Assembly (NCBI RefSeq): GCF_947507565.1
Contig: NC_089176.1
Coordinates: 3,286,001-3,350,000 of the forward strand
Direction: 5' to 3'
DNA from: Oscarella lobularis
Lineage: Eukaryota > Porifera > Homoscleromorpha > Homosclerophorida > Oscarellidae
DNA: 64,000 nt
Shown here: in pieces, positions 45,801-58,227 of the stretch
Position numbering within the stretch: the first letter of the stretch is position 1
How the letters are laid out: each line of letters starts with the position of its first letter
The notes under the pieces: generated by a model
Told to the model about the DNA's origin: nothing
Databases searched by the model: none
What the model saw: only the letters and a program-made list of their open reading frames with translations
Translations under genes and position numbers: made by a program

Positions 45801-48211
45801 CATTGAATAGCCGAACGAGCGACTGGAATCGGAAGGACTAAGAGACGTCGACTTCTTCTCGTCGTCCTGTCAGAAAATCATTCGCAAAGCATTTCGCGCA
45901 AGATATACATGCACAGTGTACCGATTCGGAGTGACCGCCGTCCGGTGCCGAACGAACGCTCGCCGTCTCGACGAAGAGTCGTCGTTCTCTTTCCAGTTGA
46001 GCTCTCTCCTCTTCGAGCCTGGTAAAAAAAACCGTAAGTGGAGTTCACGTCTAACGTATCGTTGTTATATACCGATCTCGTTCTCTCTTTAGTTCGGCCA
46101 GTCTCTCCTCGGCTTCCCTTTCCAGTCTCTCTTGTTCCTATGCGTATACACAGGGGTAAGAAATGCACAAGATTTCAATGTGAACTGACAGCTCGGATTG
46201 CTTCTTGAAATTCTTGCGTCTCTTGAATCTTCTTTCCGCCGTGCAGTACCTTAAGCGCAACGCCTACTAAATCATACATGCATTTGTTCTCTAGATTTTC
46301 ACTTTCGCTTCCAGTTCGCGAATCTGTCTGACATATTCCTCCTTTTCCGCTTGCGCCTTGTTGACTTCTCGCTGCTGAGCGTAGAGCTGACTCAGCACCA
46401 TGTCCTTCTCTTTTTCGGCTCGTCGTCTCCCTTCTTCCAGTCGTTCGAGTTCGTCGCGATCAATAAATCCTTCCCTAGAGAAAAAACTAGATTTGAAATA
46501 CAAACGTGACGTCATTCCTACTTCGTTGCTGCCAGCTCCGACTTGAGCCTTCGAATCTCTTTTTCGTAGACTGACAACAAGGCTTGGTGCTTCTCATCTT
46601 GATTGATGACAGCCTTGTTTTTGATCGCCTTGGCTCTAGTAATTAAAACAAGAAGGCAATAATACGTTACGATTCCCACAAAGTATCTTCAATACCTCTT
46701 GGCAAATTTGAGACTGTTTACCGACTCCAAATAGGATACAGACATGGGACTTATTGTCGCAATAAGAGTCGTCTTGCAGTTGCCTCCCAGACTAAAGAAA
46801 AACAAAAAAAAACGTTAGATCACCTCCAACAGAATAGCGTATCGTAGTCGACCTGTCTTGAAGGATTCGAGTCAGTTTGGAGTCTCGATATGGAATATGA
46901 GTCGTGCCGGGAGTCGTCAAAGCCAAGACGACCTAAACGTTATTTATCGATCGAGCACCGCGTACACGCAAACGTTCGTCCTCGTGCCTTGCCAAACATG
47001 TAGAGACTCGTATTGATGTTCTTCGTCTCTTCCTGATGCTTGTACTTGGCATCCGCTTCGAATCTCTCCGATCCCGCCAAGTCGACGAGACGCAGCTTTC
47101 CGACCGTGACAACCGACGATCCTCCCTCGCCTCGTTCGGAATGCTCGACGACGATAGTAAAGACGGCATGACTACGACTGCTAAACTGAAAAGAGAAAAA
47201 AAAAGATTGAACATATTTCATACATTGTCTATTTCTTTTTTTTATTTACTATATTCATTCTCGTGCTCTCCGTCGTTCTCAGAGCCCCGCCTTTTTTCAT
47301 TAGCAACTGCACGCCGGCCACGTCGCGAACCACGTGTTCCGACAGGCCTTCGACGTAGACGCCGCCTTCGCCGTCCTCGCGTGCACGAAGATCTTTTCGA
47401 GTGGGATCCTGAAGAGAAAAGACGCCTTTCGCACAAAAAAAAACACGTCTAATTTTTTTTCTACAGTACAATCAAATCAGAAATCTTCTCGTTGTAGATT
47501 TCCAAATAGGAGACGCGAACGAGAAATTTCGACGACAAATTCGACGAATTTTCAATGTCTAAAAGAATTTCGTCAATTTTTTATTTCTCATATTCGTGCA
47601 CTACATACATTTGAATATCTCTTCGGTCGCTCGAGGAATAATGCCTCGCGTTTCGGCGTCGCCGGCGCCTTCGATCGTGTACGTCTTTCCCGTGCCCGTC
47701 TGTCCGTACGCGATGATGCTCCCGTTGTAGCCCTCGAGCACGGACAGAGTCACATCGGCGACGCACGAACGATAAACCGACTCCTGATCAGTGCTGGGAA
47801 GACGAAACGAAAAGGAGTATGTAACCCCCCGTGTGATTTCTCTTGGGAAAGGGGGAGGAGCCCTTGGAATGCGAACGTCTGCTGTTACCTGGGATCGAAG
47901 ATCTGGTCGTAGGTGAAACTCTGCGTGTTGAACTTGTCGGTGATGCTCAGCCGTTCGCCGAAGTCGGAGACGTCTAGGAGGCTCGTGCCGGCGCTGCCGG
48001 TGCTCGTTTGACGTTCGGACGGCTTCGATATGATCACCGTCTCGTTGGCGGCGTCCCACGTAACGCATCTGATCGATCGCGCCGTTTTTTCGCGGGCTAA
48101 CGACGGGCGAATGCGCACGGCAACTTTGAAGTTCTGCTTCACGTTGTCCGCCGACGATGCGAACGCCGAACCACCGCGGCTCGATATCGATGACCGACGT
48201 CGAGTTGTCAT
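42717..48211 (-). CDS. Kinesin motor - coiled coil - DEP - ankyrin-repeat protein (multi-exon)
   Basis: Predicted microtubule motor with unusual cargo modules. The motor begins [14 protein letters not shown] (48.1 kb), with P-loop [12 protein letters not shown] (47.7 kb), [20 protein letters not shown] (47.07 kb), [26 protein letters not shown] and LKFAKRARAIKNK. Coiled coil follows (46.6-45.95 kb), then a Ser/Pro/Gly-rich linker, a DEP domain ([29 protein letters not shown]; about 45.2 kb), a second linker and about eight ankyrin repeats (44.3-43.15 kb; [43 protein letters not shown]). Canonical introns with compatible phases link DEP to ankyrin (for example TCA-AG | T-CCA across 44.52-44.58 kb), so I read it as one gene. 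The last exon (from about 42.98 kb) gives a stop at 42717, overlapping the opposing gene's last exon; that 3' end is the weakest part. Confidence 0.8.
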
Positions 48212-48357
48212 CGGTCGAAAGGCGTCGGCTCACGCTGTCATTTTTTGCAAAACGTTGGTTGTTGCTAGAGCGTCACGTGGTGCGGTAGAGAGGCGTGAAG
48301 AGGCGTGGTCCTAATGCATATTTGTCCGCAAATTGATTAGAGAAGTTATATATAAAA

Positions 48358-49284
48358 TCATGTCAAAGCCGAGTTTACTCTTACTCCAGGAACTAGTAGT
48401 GACTTTTTGTCATCTCTAGCACCGCGCCAGTAGAATCTCATCGCTTCATTGGCGGTAGGCATTTGCTTTGCATTCAATGTAGTTGGTAGAACAGGAAGAG
48501 CTCTTTTGGCGACTACTATTGACTGGCATTTTGTGGAACAACGACTACTGATTTTGACTTGCATGTCGCTCCTTTTAGTCAGAGGATTATCAATAGAAAC
48601 GTGAAAATTGATTTCTCGTTCAATTGCCAAAAGTGGTTCAAACACGCCGTCAGAGATATCTTCAATCACGAGCCATATAACAAACTTTTGTTTCCTTTCT
48701 ACCTCTTTCAATATGTGGCTGCCGGGATAGCCAATTTTCGCCAAATCTAATCCCCACGAGGCGCGCGTAAATGGAACGTCGTCCATGAAGAGAAAAAACT
48801 GTTTGCTTTCAACCGATCCAAACTCTACGTAAGACCTTGAACCGTAAAATGGGGACGACTCCTTGCAATCACAATCCAAACATTCCTTATTGGTGAGCTC
48901 CCAGTGGGCTCTTCCGGTGACGTCACCCGCGTCATCAGTATACACGTGACTGCTTGAGAAAGTGGGAATGGCTTGTACCAATCCTAGTCTGTAGTGTCCA
49001 GACGTTCCTGGCAACGTTTCGACGGTAACAGGGAGTTCGAGCAAAAATCCAGGAGCTTCTAATAAAATCGAATTTGACGTGCATTCCGTCTTGATGGTTG
49101 ACTCTGCTTGAACGAGCCTAGAGACGTTCATTCGAGTCGCTTTCTGCTCTCTAAGAAATTCGACTTGATTCACGATTCGTGGTTTAGGCAACGTGACCGT
49201 GACGTTTACAGAACGCCACTTGAAGTGCCTTTCTTCGTGCAGCACAGTTCGTTTGCAAAAAAGTCCACTAACTTGCCCACCCAT
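48358..49284 (-). CDS. FAM78-like protein, putatively N-myristoylated (single exon, 308 aa)
   Basis: Resembles vertebrate FAM78A/B (about 280 aa, unknown biochemical role). Shared landmarks along the chain: YRLGLVQA, HVYTD, WELT, SPFYGSRSYVEF, SVESKQFFLFMDDVP, SWGL, VERKQKFVIWLV, INFHVSIDNPL and a C-terminal PTANEAMRFYWRG (FAM78: PNANDAQVLMWRP). I chose the ATG at 49282-49284 because MGGQVSGLFCK aligns with the FAM78 start MGCIQSITCK and fits the MGxxxS myristoylation consensus; an in-frame ORF extends 25 codons further upstream. It is tightly packed: 146 nt from the kinesin start and 85-160 nt from the polycystin stop, all on one strand. The family call is by eye from scattered identities. 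Confidence 0.62.
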   Translation of the reverse strand: MGGQVSGLFCKRTVLHEERHFKWRSVNVTVTLPKPRIVNQVEFLREQKATRMNVSRLVQAESTIKTECTSNSILLEAPGFLLELPVTVETLPGTSGHYRLGLVQAIPTFSSSHVYTDDAGDVTGRAHWELTNKECLDCDCKESSPFYGSRSYVEFGSVESKQFFLFMDDVPFTRASWGLDLAKIGYPGSHILKEVERKQKFVIWLVIEDISDGVFEPLLAIEREINFHVSIDNPLTKRSDMQVKISSRCSTKCQSIVVAKRALPVLPTTLNAKQMPTANEAMRFYWRGARDDKKSLLVPGVRVNSALT

Positions 49285-49444
49285 CCTCGTGACGTGATGA
49301 CCTCGAAAGAAATGCATGTCGACAGAGGCTGATAGGTGTATGAAGAAAGTGTAATTCAAGTTGCATCATCATCCATTATCATGGTATGATGGTGAACAAA
49401 TCCCTATTTATGTAACTGTGCCCTCCCCCAGCCCCTCCCTAGCC

Positions 49445-52400
49445 CTACATAGCATTAGGATGATCCGGCTTCCACTGCAAATTGAGAACCTCTAACGACT
49501 CTAGACTTTCTGACTTGACGAGTAGTGGATGACGATGAACGACGGCAACAGTCCGTTTCCTTAGATCGCCTTTTGATTGGGATCGCCCCAATCTGGCATC
49601 TTTCCATTGAGAAAAGGAACTCGCTTTTGTTCTACTGTCTGCTTTGCAAACGTTTGCCTCTAAAAAGGTACCATCGATGTCCGTCAGCGAGACGCGACTC
49701 GTTCGCTTCAGAGACGACGCGGATCGAAAATAGTATCGTCGACCCGGTCTTCGAACCTCCGAGGGTGGCATGACGGGCTCGAGTGATAGTGGAGCAACTT
49801 GATCGACCTTGCCAATTTTCCCTGCAGTCCTAATTTCCTCCGTCGTTTTGACGAGCTCGTTCATTTGATACGCGAGCTGGGGAAGTAGCTCCCACGTTGA
49901 ATCACACTCCCACTTGGGCAATTCAATATCTTCCATTTCCATATCTGGCTCGCCTTTTTCCACGAGCCTTTCCAAGTCCTCCCAGCTGGCGATCGGCTTC
50001 GGTCGCAGGCGTCTTAAGACGGATTTTGGCTCCGCAAGAATACCGGACAATGCCGTATCGGCGATTGACGTTCTCACTGTATCTTGCCGTGCCTGTCGTA
50101 CGGACCACTTGAAAATCGCAAACAACATAGCAAACGTTCCGGTACTGACGAGAAACGATATAGGGGCAAAAAAGAAGAAGCTCGAAACGGGATGACTCGT
50201 CAGTTCAGGCGAAGAAAAAATACCACGAGGCGTTATTAGAAACAACGACAGAAACGCTTTGCTAAGCGAGGAGAAGTAGCCGATTTGCGAGCCGAATACG
50301 ACGTGGGCGAATTGTCCAAAGATAAAAACCAATAAGCAAACGGCTAGTATCAAGTGAAACGTCGGCAAGGCCGCGTGCCGAAAGATGGCGTGGAGAAACG
50401 ATCCAGAAGAGAAATATCGAAGAAGATTGATAAACATGAGAAAGGCAAAAAATATGACAGCCGAGTAAACGAAATTCATTTTTAGCTCGTTTTCTATAGC
50501 AGAATGCCAATCTTCAATGGGAACGTTCCTTCCACCTTTCAGTCTATCAAATAGAAGTGGGACGTCGATCATGATTGACAAGTAGTGCATCAAGACGCTC
50601 CATACATGGAAAATTTTTAACGTTTCACCCAAAAAATGAAGGTCGAGTAGAAAGCCGAGTCGAAATTTTCGTATTCGCACGACGCCTTTCGCCGTGCGAT
50701 AGACGACGAGAAGAAAAAGTGCAATTTCCAAAATCGTGACGACGAGGTCGGACGGAAGTTGATGATAAGACAGTCGAGCCGTACGAATAATGCGACTCGC
50801 ATGCACGCCGCCGACGGCGTCGAATTCCGCAACAAAACCGACGAACGTAAACGTGTTCCACGCCGGATGATACGCTACGTATTCGGCGACAATTGAAAGG
50901 GTTTTTCTATCGACCCAGCCGGATCTTCGAAGAAAGAGAATTTGATTCATAGCGTCACTCGATGACGATTTCAAGTCGATAACGAATCCTCCGCCAGAAG
51001 AATAAGATGCAAAACGGCCCTGTATCTCCCCTGAACCTTTGAATTCTGTAAAATTCCACAGCCCGTTCGGATCGCCGTACGACGTTTCCGTCTGTCGGAA
51101 TTGTCGTAGTCTGACGTTACTTAGCAGAACAAAGTGTACGCTCTTGAAGGGATCGGCTAGAGTCGCGTTCGTCTTGGAGAGGGGACCTTTCGCCCATTCC
51201 CACCACGCTTCTCTCGACGAAATCGAATCAAACGATTCCGATTTCCACAAATTGTTCACCGGCTTGCGAATCTGAAAGGCGCCGCGTGGACGTCGAGAGT
51301 AGACGATGACGATTAGCAGTAAGAAGAAGAGGAAATAGTCGAGGCCTTCCTTGATCGCCTTCCACATCTCCTTTCGTTCCGCAACCGTCTCCATGACCGG
51401 CATCAGTTCGTACGTCGTCGGCGATACGTTGAATTTCGTACGTCGTTTTCTTTCAAAAGTCGTTTCGTCGATGGGCGGCTTTTTCGTAGCGATTTTTCCC
51501 TTGGGAGTCGAAGAAAATATCAGAGGAGCTTTCTTGCGTTCTTTCGCGGTAGCGGCGGCCTTTTTGGAAAACTTTACGTACAGAGTGGAAACGAAAACCT
51601 TCAACGGCTCGAACATAAGTAACGACTGCAGAAGGCACCAAAGCAAAGTCAACAACCACGAGATAGTCGCTCCTTTGTCGAAGTTGATGCTGAAGATGAA
51701 GACAAAAGCGATCGACGCCGCGCACGTCACAAAGCAACCGATCCAAGCAACGACGACCCAAACACACGGAAAACGACGACGTTTATCGATTCTTTTCTGC
51801 TCGCGACGGCACCGACGACAGCGACGCTTAAAGAGCTGTATCCATAGAATTGTGACGGGAAGAGAGAACGCATTTGCCACGCACGCGACAAAAACGGTTC
51901 GCAGCGAAACGCCGAATACGATGAATTTCGACTCGAGTCTCGTCGGAGCTTGAGCCCACGACGCCGTCACGGCCATCATGAAGAGTAGAAGCGAAAGAAC
52001 GCAGGTTAGTCTTTGAACGCGACTGAATCGCGACCGAAGCGGCGCGAGAAAGAGCGACGACCATAGATGAGAGTCGGCGAAGATGCGCTTCATTTCCGCC
52101 GCGAATCGTCCCGCGGCGACGAGTGCCGTCGCGTCCGGACAACGACGACGCAGTTCTCGCTTGGGTCCGCCGTTTTCGACGGAGAGCCAATCGTAGCAGG
52201 GAAACTCGACGCATTCGTCGGTCGTCAGATCGCGCACGACGACGCGATTGAGATACCACGACGGCGACGCGCCGCCGTTGTCGTGCCACACGTGCAATGT
52301 CGTTAGAGCGCCGAGAGACGACGGCGTCGTCAGAAGAAAACCGTCTATGGAATTACGACGAAATAGTTTCGTCGCCGTTTCGTTCGAAGCGACGAGTTCT

Positions 52401-55400
52401 CGAGTCGTCGTGCAGAAACGATCGCCTCCGAAGAGCACGACGCTGACGCGCGCCGTCGTGCCGGATCCAAGCAGTTCGCCCGTTTCGACGACGATTTCGT
52501 ATCGTTGTTTATCCGACGGCTCGTTATCGTCCAAGAGAAGTGCACCCCTTCGTCGAGATTTCGACTCGCTGCGCTTAACGATTACAATCGACGTCACGTA
52601 GGCGCTGAGAAGAAAGACAAGTAGAGCCATAGCCACGAAGCTGCGACGCGTGGTCTCGTCGACATCGCTTACGTCGATCTGAATACGATTAGGTGCGAGA
52701 TCGATGCTCCCGGCAAATGACGTCAGATGATTGCAATAGCAGACGATAGAATAGAGCGTCGTCTCGCCGTCGACGGACGGCGTGCATCCGTCGGACGACC
52801 AAGCAGGAGTCGTCGCGAATTCGTCCCAAAAAACGCAGTTCGACCACCACGTCAGAAAGCGATAGCGTACAGGACCATTCGTCTGCATCGACGACAGCGT
52901 TATAGTATGGGAAGCGTTTGCTGGAAATATCGAGACGCTGTACGGAACGTTTCGCTCGAGGCGAACCGTTTGGCTAAAATTGAGGAAATTGAGATTGGAC
53001 GCGTTCTGTTTCACTCGTATCCACACGTCGACGGCTTTGACGTCGTTATCGTTCGATAGCGTCAGTTCGACATTTAGCGAGTGATTCCACAGAGCGGGTA
53101 GAGGCGCGGCGACTACGTGCGCGTTCGACGACGACTCGTTCAGCACATACTCGGCTATCGCTTCGTCCAAGAGTGGATTATGATTGAGAAGGATTTCGAG
53201 TCGTATCGGATTCTGAAGGTGGCTCACTTCGACTGGACGTCCGTCGCACTTGGTCACCTCGAGCGACGTCACGTTCGTCAACGTCGACGACGAGTCGGGC
53301 AGATCGAGATACGGATTGCGTTCGTACGTGGAAAGAAAAGCGCTCAGACAATGTACGCCACGACTCGATCGTTTGAAATCGTCCTCCCTCGAAACGATCT
53401 CCTCCACTTCTGCGGGCAAACGAAAAACGGCCTGAATATCACCTCGCATCGTTTCCACGTAGTCGACGCGATTCACTTTGGCGGCGGCAAAAGCGACGAA
53501 GCCGACGCGACGTTGAATCATTTCGCCCAACTCGCGCGATCTCATATACCCCTGAAGAACGATCGACATGGAATTAATGAACTCCGTCGTCGACGTCGTT
53601 CTCGCGACGAGAGACGACGACGTCGCGCGAGCGGTCGACGTGAGGACGCGCCCGTTGAGCAGCGCGCCGAAGTTCGCCTTGTGCCACAGCACCGTCGCGA
53701 CGTTGTCCGCTATGCGCGCCGACACGTCGACGCCGTCGACGTCGATTTCGACTTCCTTCGCGAGACAATTCGCCAACGCCGTCAACACCGTATCGGCAAT
53801 CGTTTCCGTATAGATCGGCACGCTCTCGAGAAGTCCGATCAGAAAGAGACGCAAGGCGCGACGAAGTTTGACGACGTAGTCGTCCGTCGTCTCCGCGAGA
53901 CGACTATTCATGACGACGGCGACGACGCATATGGCGTAGGCGATTCCGTAGTCGTCGCCGCCGGTTACGGCTCGACCAAGCAATCCGCTAGAATTCACGG
54001 CAATCGATTTGATATAATCTTCCGGCTTTACGACGCCGCCGACAACGACGAGCGGCGAGACGGCAATTTCGAAGGGACACAGTTCCGTAGTCGCGCCGTA
54101 CGAATCGACGATCTCGATCCAAACGCAGCCGAGACCTGACTGGCTTGCGGCGAGAGAGAAACTCGACGTGCTTCGCGTTCCCGAATAGATGAGAGTCCGA
54201 TTCTCTTTCCCGCCGGCGACGCAATCGGCGTAATAGACGACGTACGCGAGAGAGCAATCGGGAGAAACGTTGTTCGACCAATTGCTGCAGATGACGGTGA
54301 ACGTCGTAAGCAATTCGATGCCGCTTGACGGCGACACGTGGCAGCGACCGCCGTACGGAGGCGCGTACGTGAAGACGCCGAAGAGCGACGAGCCGACTCT
54401 CGCGCCGTCATACATCGTTGCCGTCACGTTAAAGGCGACTATCTGATTCGACAAGAGAACGTTCTCTTTGAGGACGAGAAGTTTTGAATGCGTTCCGAGT
54501 ACGGTGTCGTCGGGATCGAGCGAAATTTCGCGAACGTTGAGTTTCAATCCGAAGGCGACGCTCATTTTTTCGGGTTCGGCGAGATGCAAGAGCGATTGCG
54601 TGACGGCGTGGGGAAAACTGTTGAGCGGAGGTTTCGTTCCGGAATGGAGAGTGCTGTTGTAGCAAGGCGTTTCGTTCGGATAGGGCAGCTCGGGGAGCTC
54701 GTAGACGACGAGCTGCCACGAGAAGAAGACCGTCGTCGCATCGTCGCAGTTGTGGCAATTCGCTTCAAGAGAGATGCGTCTTGCGGCGCTGACTTGAAAG
54801 CCCTTGCACTGCGAGCAACGGATGGAGAGTCTACAAGCGCACAAGACGTCCATTAGAGCGCGCTAGCGTGCCTGGACGCGTTTACTGCGGTCAAAGGACA
54901 CCAAAAGTGCCTCGTTTTGAACCGAAAACAGCGAGTACTAGCCGCGAATTAAATTCTGCTACGGTTTTAAACAAAGCGCCGTCGCCATCCCGCCTCTTTT
55001 ACGCCAAAAAACGACGAATGTATGCGAACACGTGCACGCGACCGACTTACAGCAAATCATCATCTGGTAAGTGAGCGTCTTCGACGACAACGTGCAGTAA
55101 AGGAATCGCCGACAATTCCGTGGCATTCCAAACGACGCCAAAGAGAAAATGTCGAAAGCCGTAAGCGAAGACATCACTCGGAATGTCGATCGTGAGATCG
55201 CCGGCAGCGAGACGTTCAGCAACGAGCGAACCTTCGAGCGAATCGGCGAAGCACGAGAGAGACGGATCGTCGGCAACCGTGCAATCCCAGCGAAGTGTCC
55301 TAATACAGTAATCAGATTACGGTGTATCGGTACGGAGTCCAAGTCGTACCCAAGGCTCGTCAAATCTTCGGGGCTGAAAAACTGTTCCGGAAACAGGTAA

Positions 55401-57403
55401 AGTGAGCCGCCGAAACGAGAAATCGTCTGAGTTTGTCCACTACTGACAGAATCGACGAGATTCGGCTCAACTAGGAGGGTGATTCGACCGACGGCACTGA
55501 GACCCGATTCAAAGAAACTCACCTGTAAAGAAAGTGCCCTCAAACGCGAGGATAAACAATTGAAAAAACAAACACGTACTCTAACGATAACAAAATAACT
55601 GCCTTTATTCAAATCGTGCCTTTCCAAATAGAGAGTGCTGGTCGTCGTTGAAAGAGCCCAATAAGCAGTCGCAGATTGATCTAGAATCTAATTTTGCAAT
55701 TATCCCCCATTAGAAGTTATTTGAAAATTCTACTACAACTCTTGTACCCGCCAAGTGAACGTTGGCTTTCCCATAGACTCGCCAGAGCACGACGCATTAA
55801 CAACAGCCTCAATCACAAGCGAACCAGAAGGAATAACCTGCATGCAAAGCGCGTGCCTCTGAAAGACCCGACTTAGCATCGCTGCGCCCAGTCTACCTTT
55901 ACAGGCGAGACACCACTGAACGTGACAGGCGGGCAACCGATGACTTCCACCGACGTCGTCGCCTGTATGGAGTTGCCACTTTGGCCGAAGGCACGAGCAA
56001 TGACGATGAAGCGGCCAGGACTGCAACGCGTTGGCAATCGATTCCAAATGTCTTAACTTACACGTACCTGGCGTATCTGTGGCCGGTACTCGGCGTTGAC
56101 GTCGTGCGAGTCGTGCCGTCTCCGAACGACCACTCTATTCGATCGAGAACGACTCCGACGACAACGACTGTGAACGACACAAGACTGCCCGTGACGTGGA
56201 AAGAGTCAGAAACTGACAGAGTCATCTATTCGACGCAAAATAGCATACAAAATTGAAAAGACATATAGTCCGCACCCCGAGAAATTGATTTGACATACTG
56301 ATCACAGATACCTGGTGGGCAACTGAGACGCCTCGACTGACGGGATTGCGCGCTTCTACGGCTACGTTGTACCTGGCGAGAAGCGCTGCACTTCAATTAG
56401 GACGCGAAAATAATATCACTTACGTTCCGTTCGTCAGAAAATGTAATGTATGAAAAGGGGTTTGGGTGCGATTGACGACGACGCTATCGACGAGCCAGAC
56501 ATACTCGAGATCGGTTAGAGAAAAAGGAGACACAAAGGCTGCGAGGAAGAGATGTGATCCTTGATGCAAGAACGCAGCACTTATGTTCAATTGAACGCCT
56601 TAGAGAAGAAAAGGTTTCACACGGAGATGTACCACGGATAATTATCTACTTTGTATAGTCCCATAAGCGAAAATTACGCGCTCATCGTTGGCCGACCCAA
56701 AAGGATTCGAAGCGATTGCACGAAGATTAAATTGACCCGAACTGTGATACACGTGACGTAGTCGAATTTCTATAAATAACAAATAAAAAGAAAAGAGGGA
56801 GCCCTCAAGTCTCTTACCACTGATTCGTCTTCCCGATTCCTCCACGCGTACAACAAGCATCGCGTTTGACTCATTGACGCCAGCTGATAACCAGTATCTA
56901 TGGTGGAACACACTGCCATTGCCAAAGTGGACGTCCAAAGTCAAATGAGAACCGCCTTCGATGATGACAATCACGTGTACGTCATCACCGACCGCGACGA
57001 TTTCTCGATCCAATTCCACGCGAACGACGCCAATTTCTTGGATTATGGACAAAACGTGGCTGAAGTTTGTTATGAGACTACAATTGCTGCTGCTGTCATT
57101 CAGAGATGCTCTAGCTGTCACTTCATAATCGCCTGCTTCCGTGTAGCTATGATTTACGGCGATGACGTCAGAGCGGCGATATTCGCCCACGCGAGACGAA
57201 TTGTCACCAAAGTTAATTCGCAACCGGAAAACGGTGCCACTCGTGACATTGACAATAACGTTAAAAGTGATGTCATTCGTTCGATAGCGATTTCCCGACC
57301 GATATAACGTCCACATTAGGTCGGGAAAATCGTTCTCTATGCGAAGACGTTTTAGAGGACACTCGCTCGTTGAACGAACTAGGCGCGCTCCACGGGGTGC
57401 CAC
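49445..57403 (-). CDS. Polycystin-1-like receptor/channel (PKD - REJ - GPS - PLAT - 11-TM type; 5' end unresolved)
   Basis: Large plasma-membrane or ciliary protein of the PKD1/PKDREJ family. Upstream exons (57.4-55.0 kb) carry PKD modules (RLRINFGDNSS, NHSYTEAGDYEVTARASL, RHVYHSSGQFNLRAIASNPF) and REJ segments (SGSLVIEAVVNASCSG; SLGYDLDSV then LRWDCTVADD). A single huge exon (49445 to about 54.85 kb) continues with REJ, a GPS/GAIN site (CYCNHLTSF, cleavage-type HL-T, near 52.73 kb), PLAT (YEIVVETGELLGSGTTARVS, SWYLNRVVVRDL, near 52.5-52.2 kb), multiple TM helices, the polycystin extracellular loop (about 51.25-50.85 kb; NLWKSESFDSISSREAWWEW, LWNFTEFKGSGEIQGRF), channel TM helices, and a cytosolic tail ending at 49445. 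I saw no LRR, WSC or C-type lectin region. The N-terminal exons beyond 57.4 kb were not found, so the start is provisional. Confidence 0.85.
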
Positions 57404-58227
57404 GACGGAGAAAAAAATATTCCATATGTAAGGTTGGCGGGCATTATACAGACGCGCTGACCTACGAGTGCGAAACTGGCGCCAATATGTACATAAACAG
57501 TGGCGCGTTACGTCGCCTTACCCAAGACAGCGCGTGTTTTCTAGTAGCACCGCTGATTTCGTGATATCTTTTCCACAAAAGCAAGCGCTGTCCGATCGAA
57601 CGGCCGAATAGGGAAATCTGAATGAATCAATAGCAATGCGTTTGCCGCGCCGCAGTTGCGGCGGCGGTATCGTCTGTTTGCGCGTGGGCTTCTGTTTGAA
57701 GGGGGCTTACCTAAACGAATAGCAAGCTCGTGCACAAGCTTGAGGAGAAGAACTTCGATGAACGCGAATTCGAGTTGAAAAGACGAACGGACTCGCTCCG
57801 CGAATGCATCCAATGTGGCGAGAATCTGTTATACGGGGGATGAGGTTTAGACGGAAGCTGGCGTATTGTGGAGGCGTGTCTGCACTCTCGCTGCCTACTT
57901 TTTGCAGTGCAGTAAAGTCTTACCCGCTGATGATTCATATACCAGAAATAGAAGAGCCAGAGCAGCAGCAGTCTGCGAAGGCATGCTGGACGCTAGAACA
58001 ATCCGGGATTGTGGATAGCGTCACATTGCGAATGCATGACGATTTGAAAGTCTAATAGAACGTCCTATGCATAATTTCAACCGCGGTTAGGCTGGTTAGG
58101 TACACTGGTGGTCTAGTGTACGTTAAAGACCGCGTGATTAATTAATTATTTGATCGAGTATTTAACCAACGTATTTATTAGGGATAGAAAATCGGCTTAT
58201 AACCTCTTTTTATCATGTCTAAATTTT

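Noticed and set aside
53117-54139. 340-codon plus-strand open frame
   Set aside because: Antisense shadow of the polycystin-1-like exon; Arg-rich with no domain.
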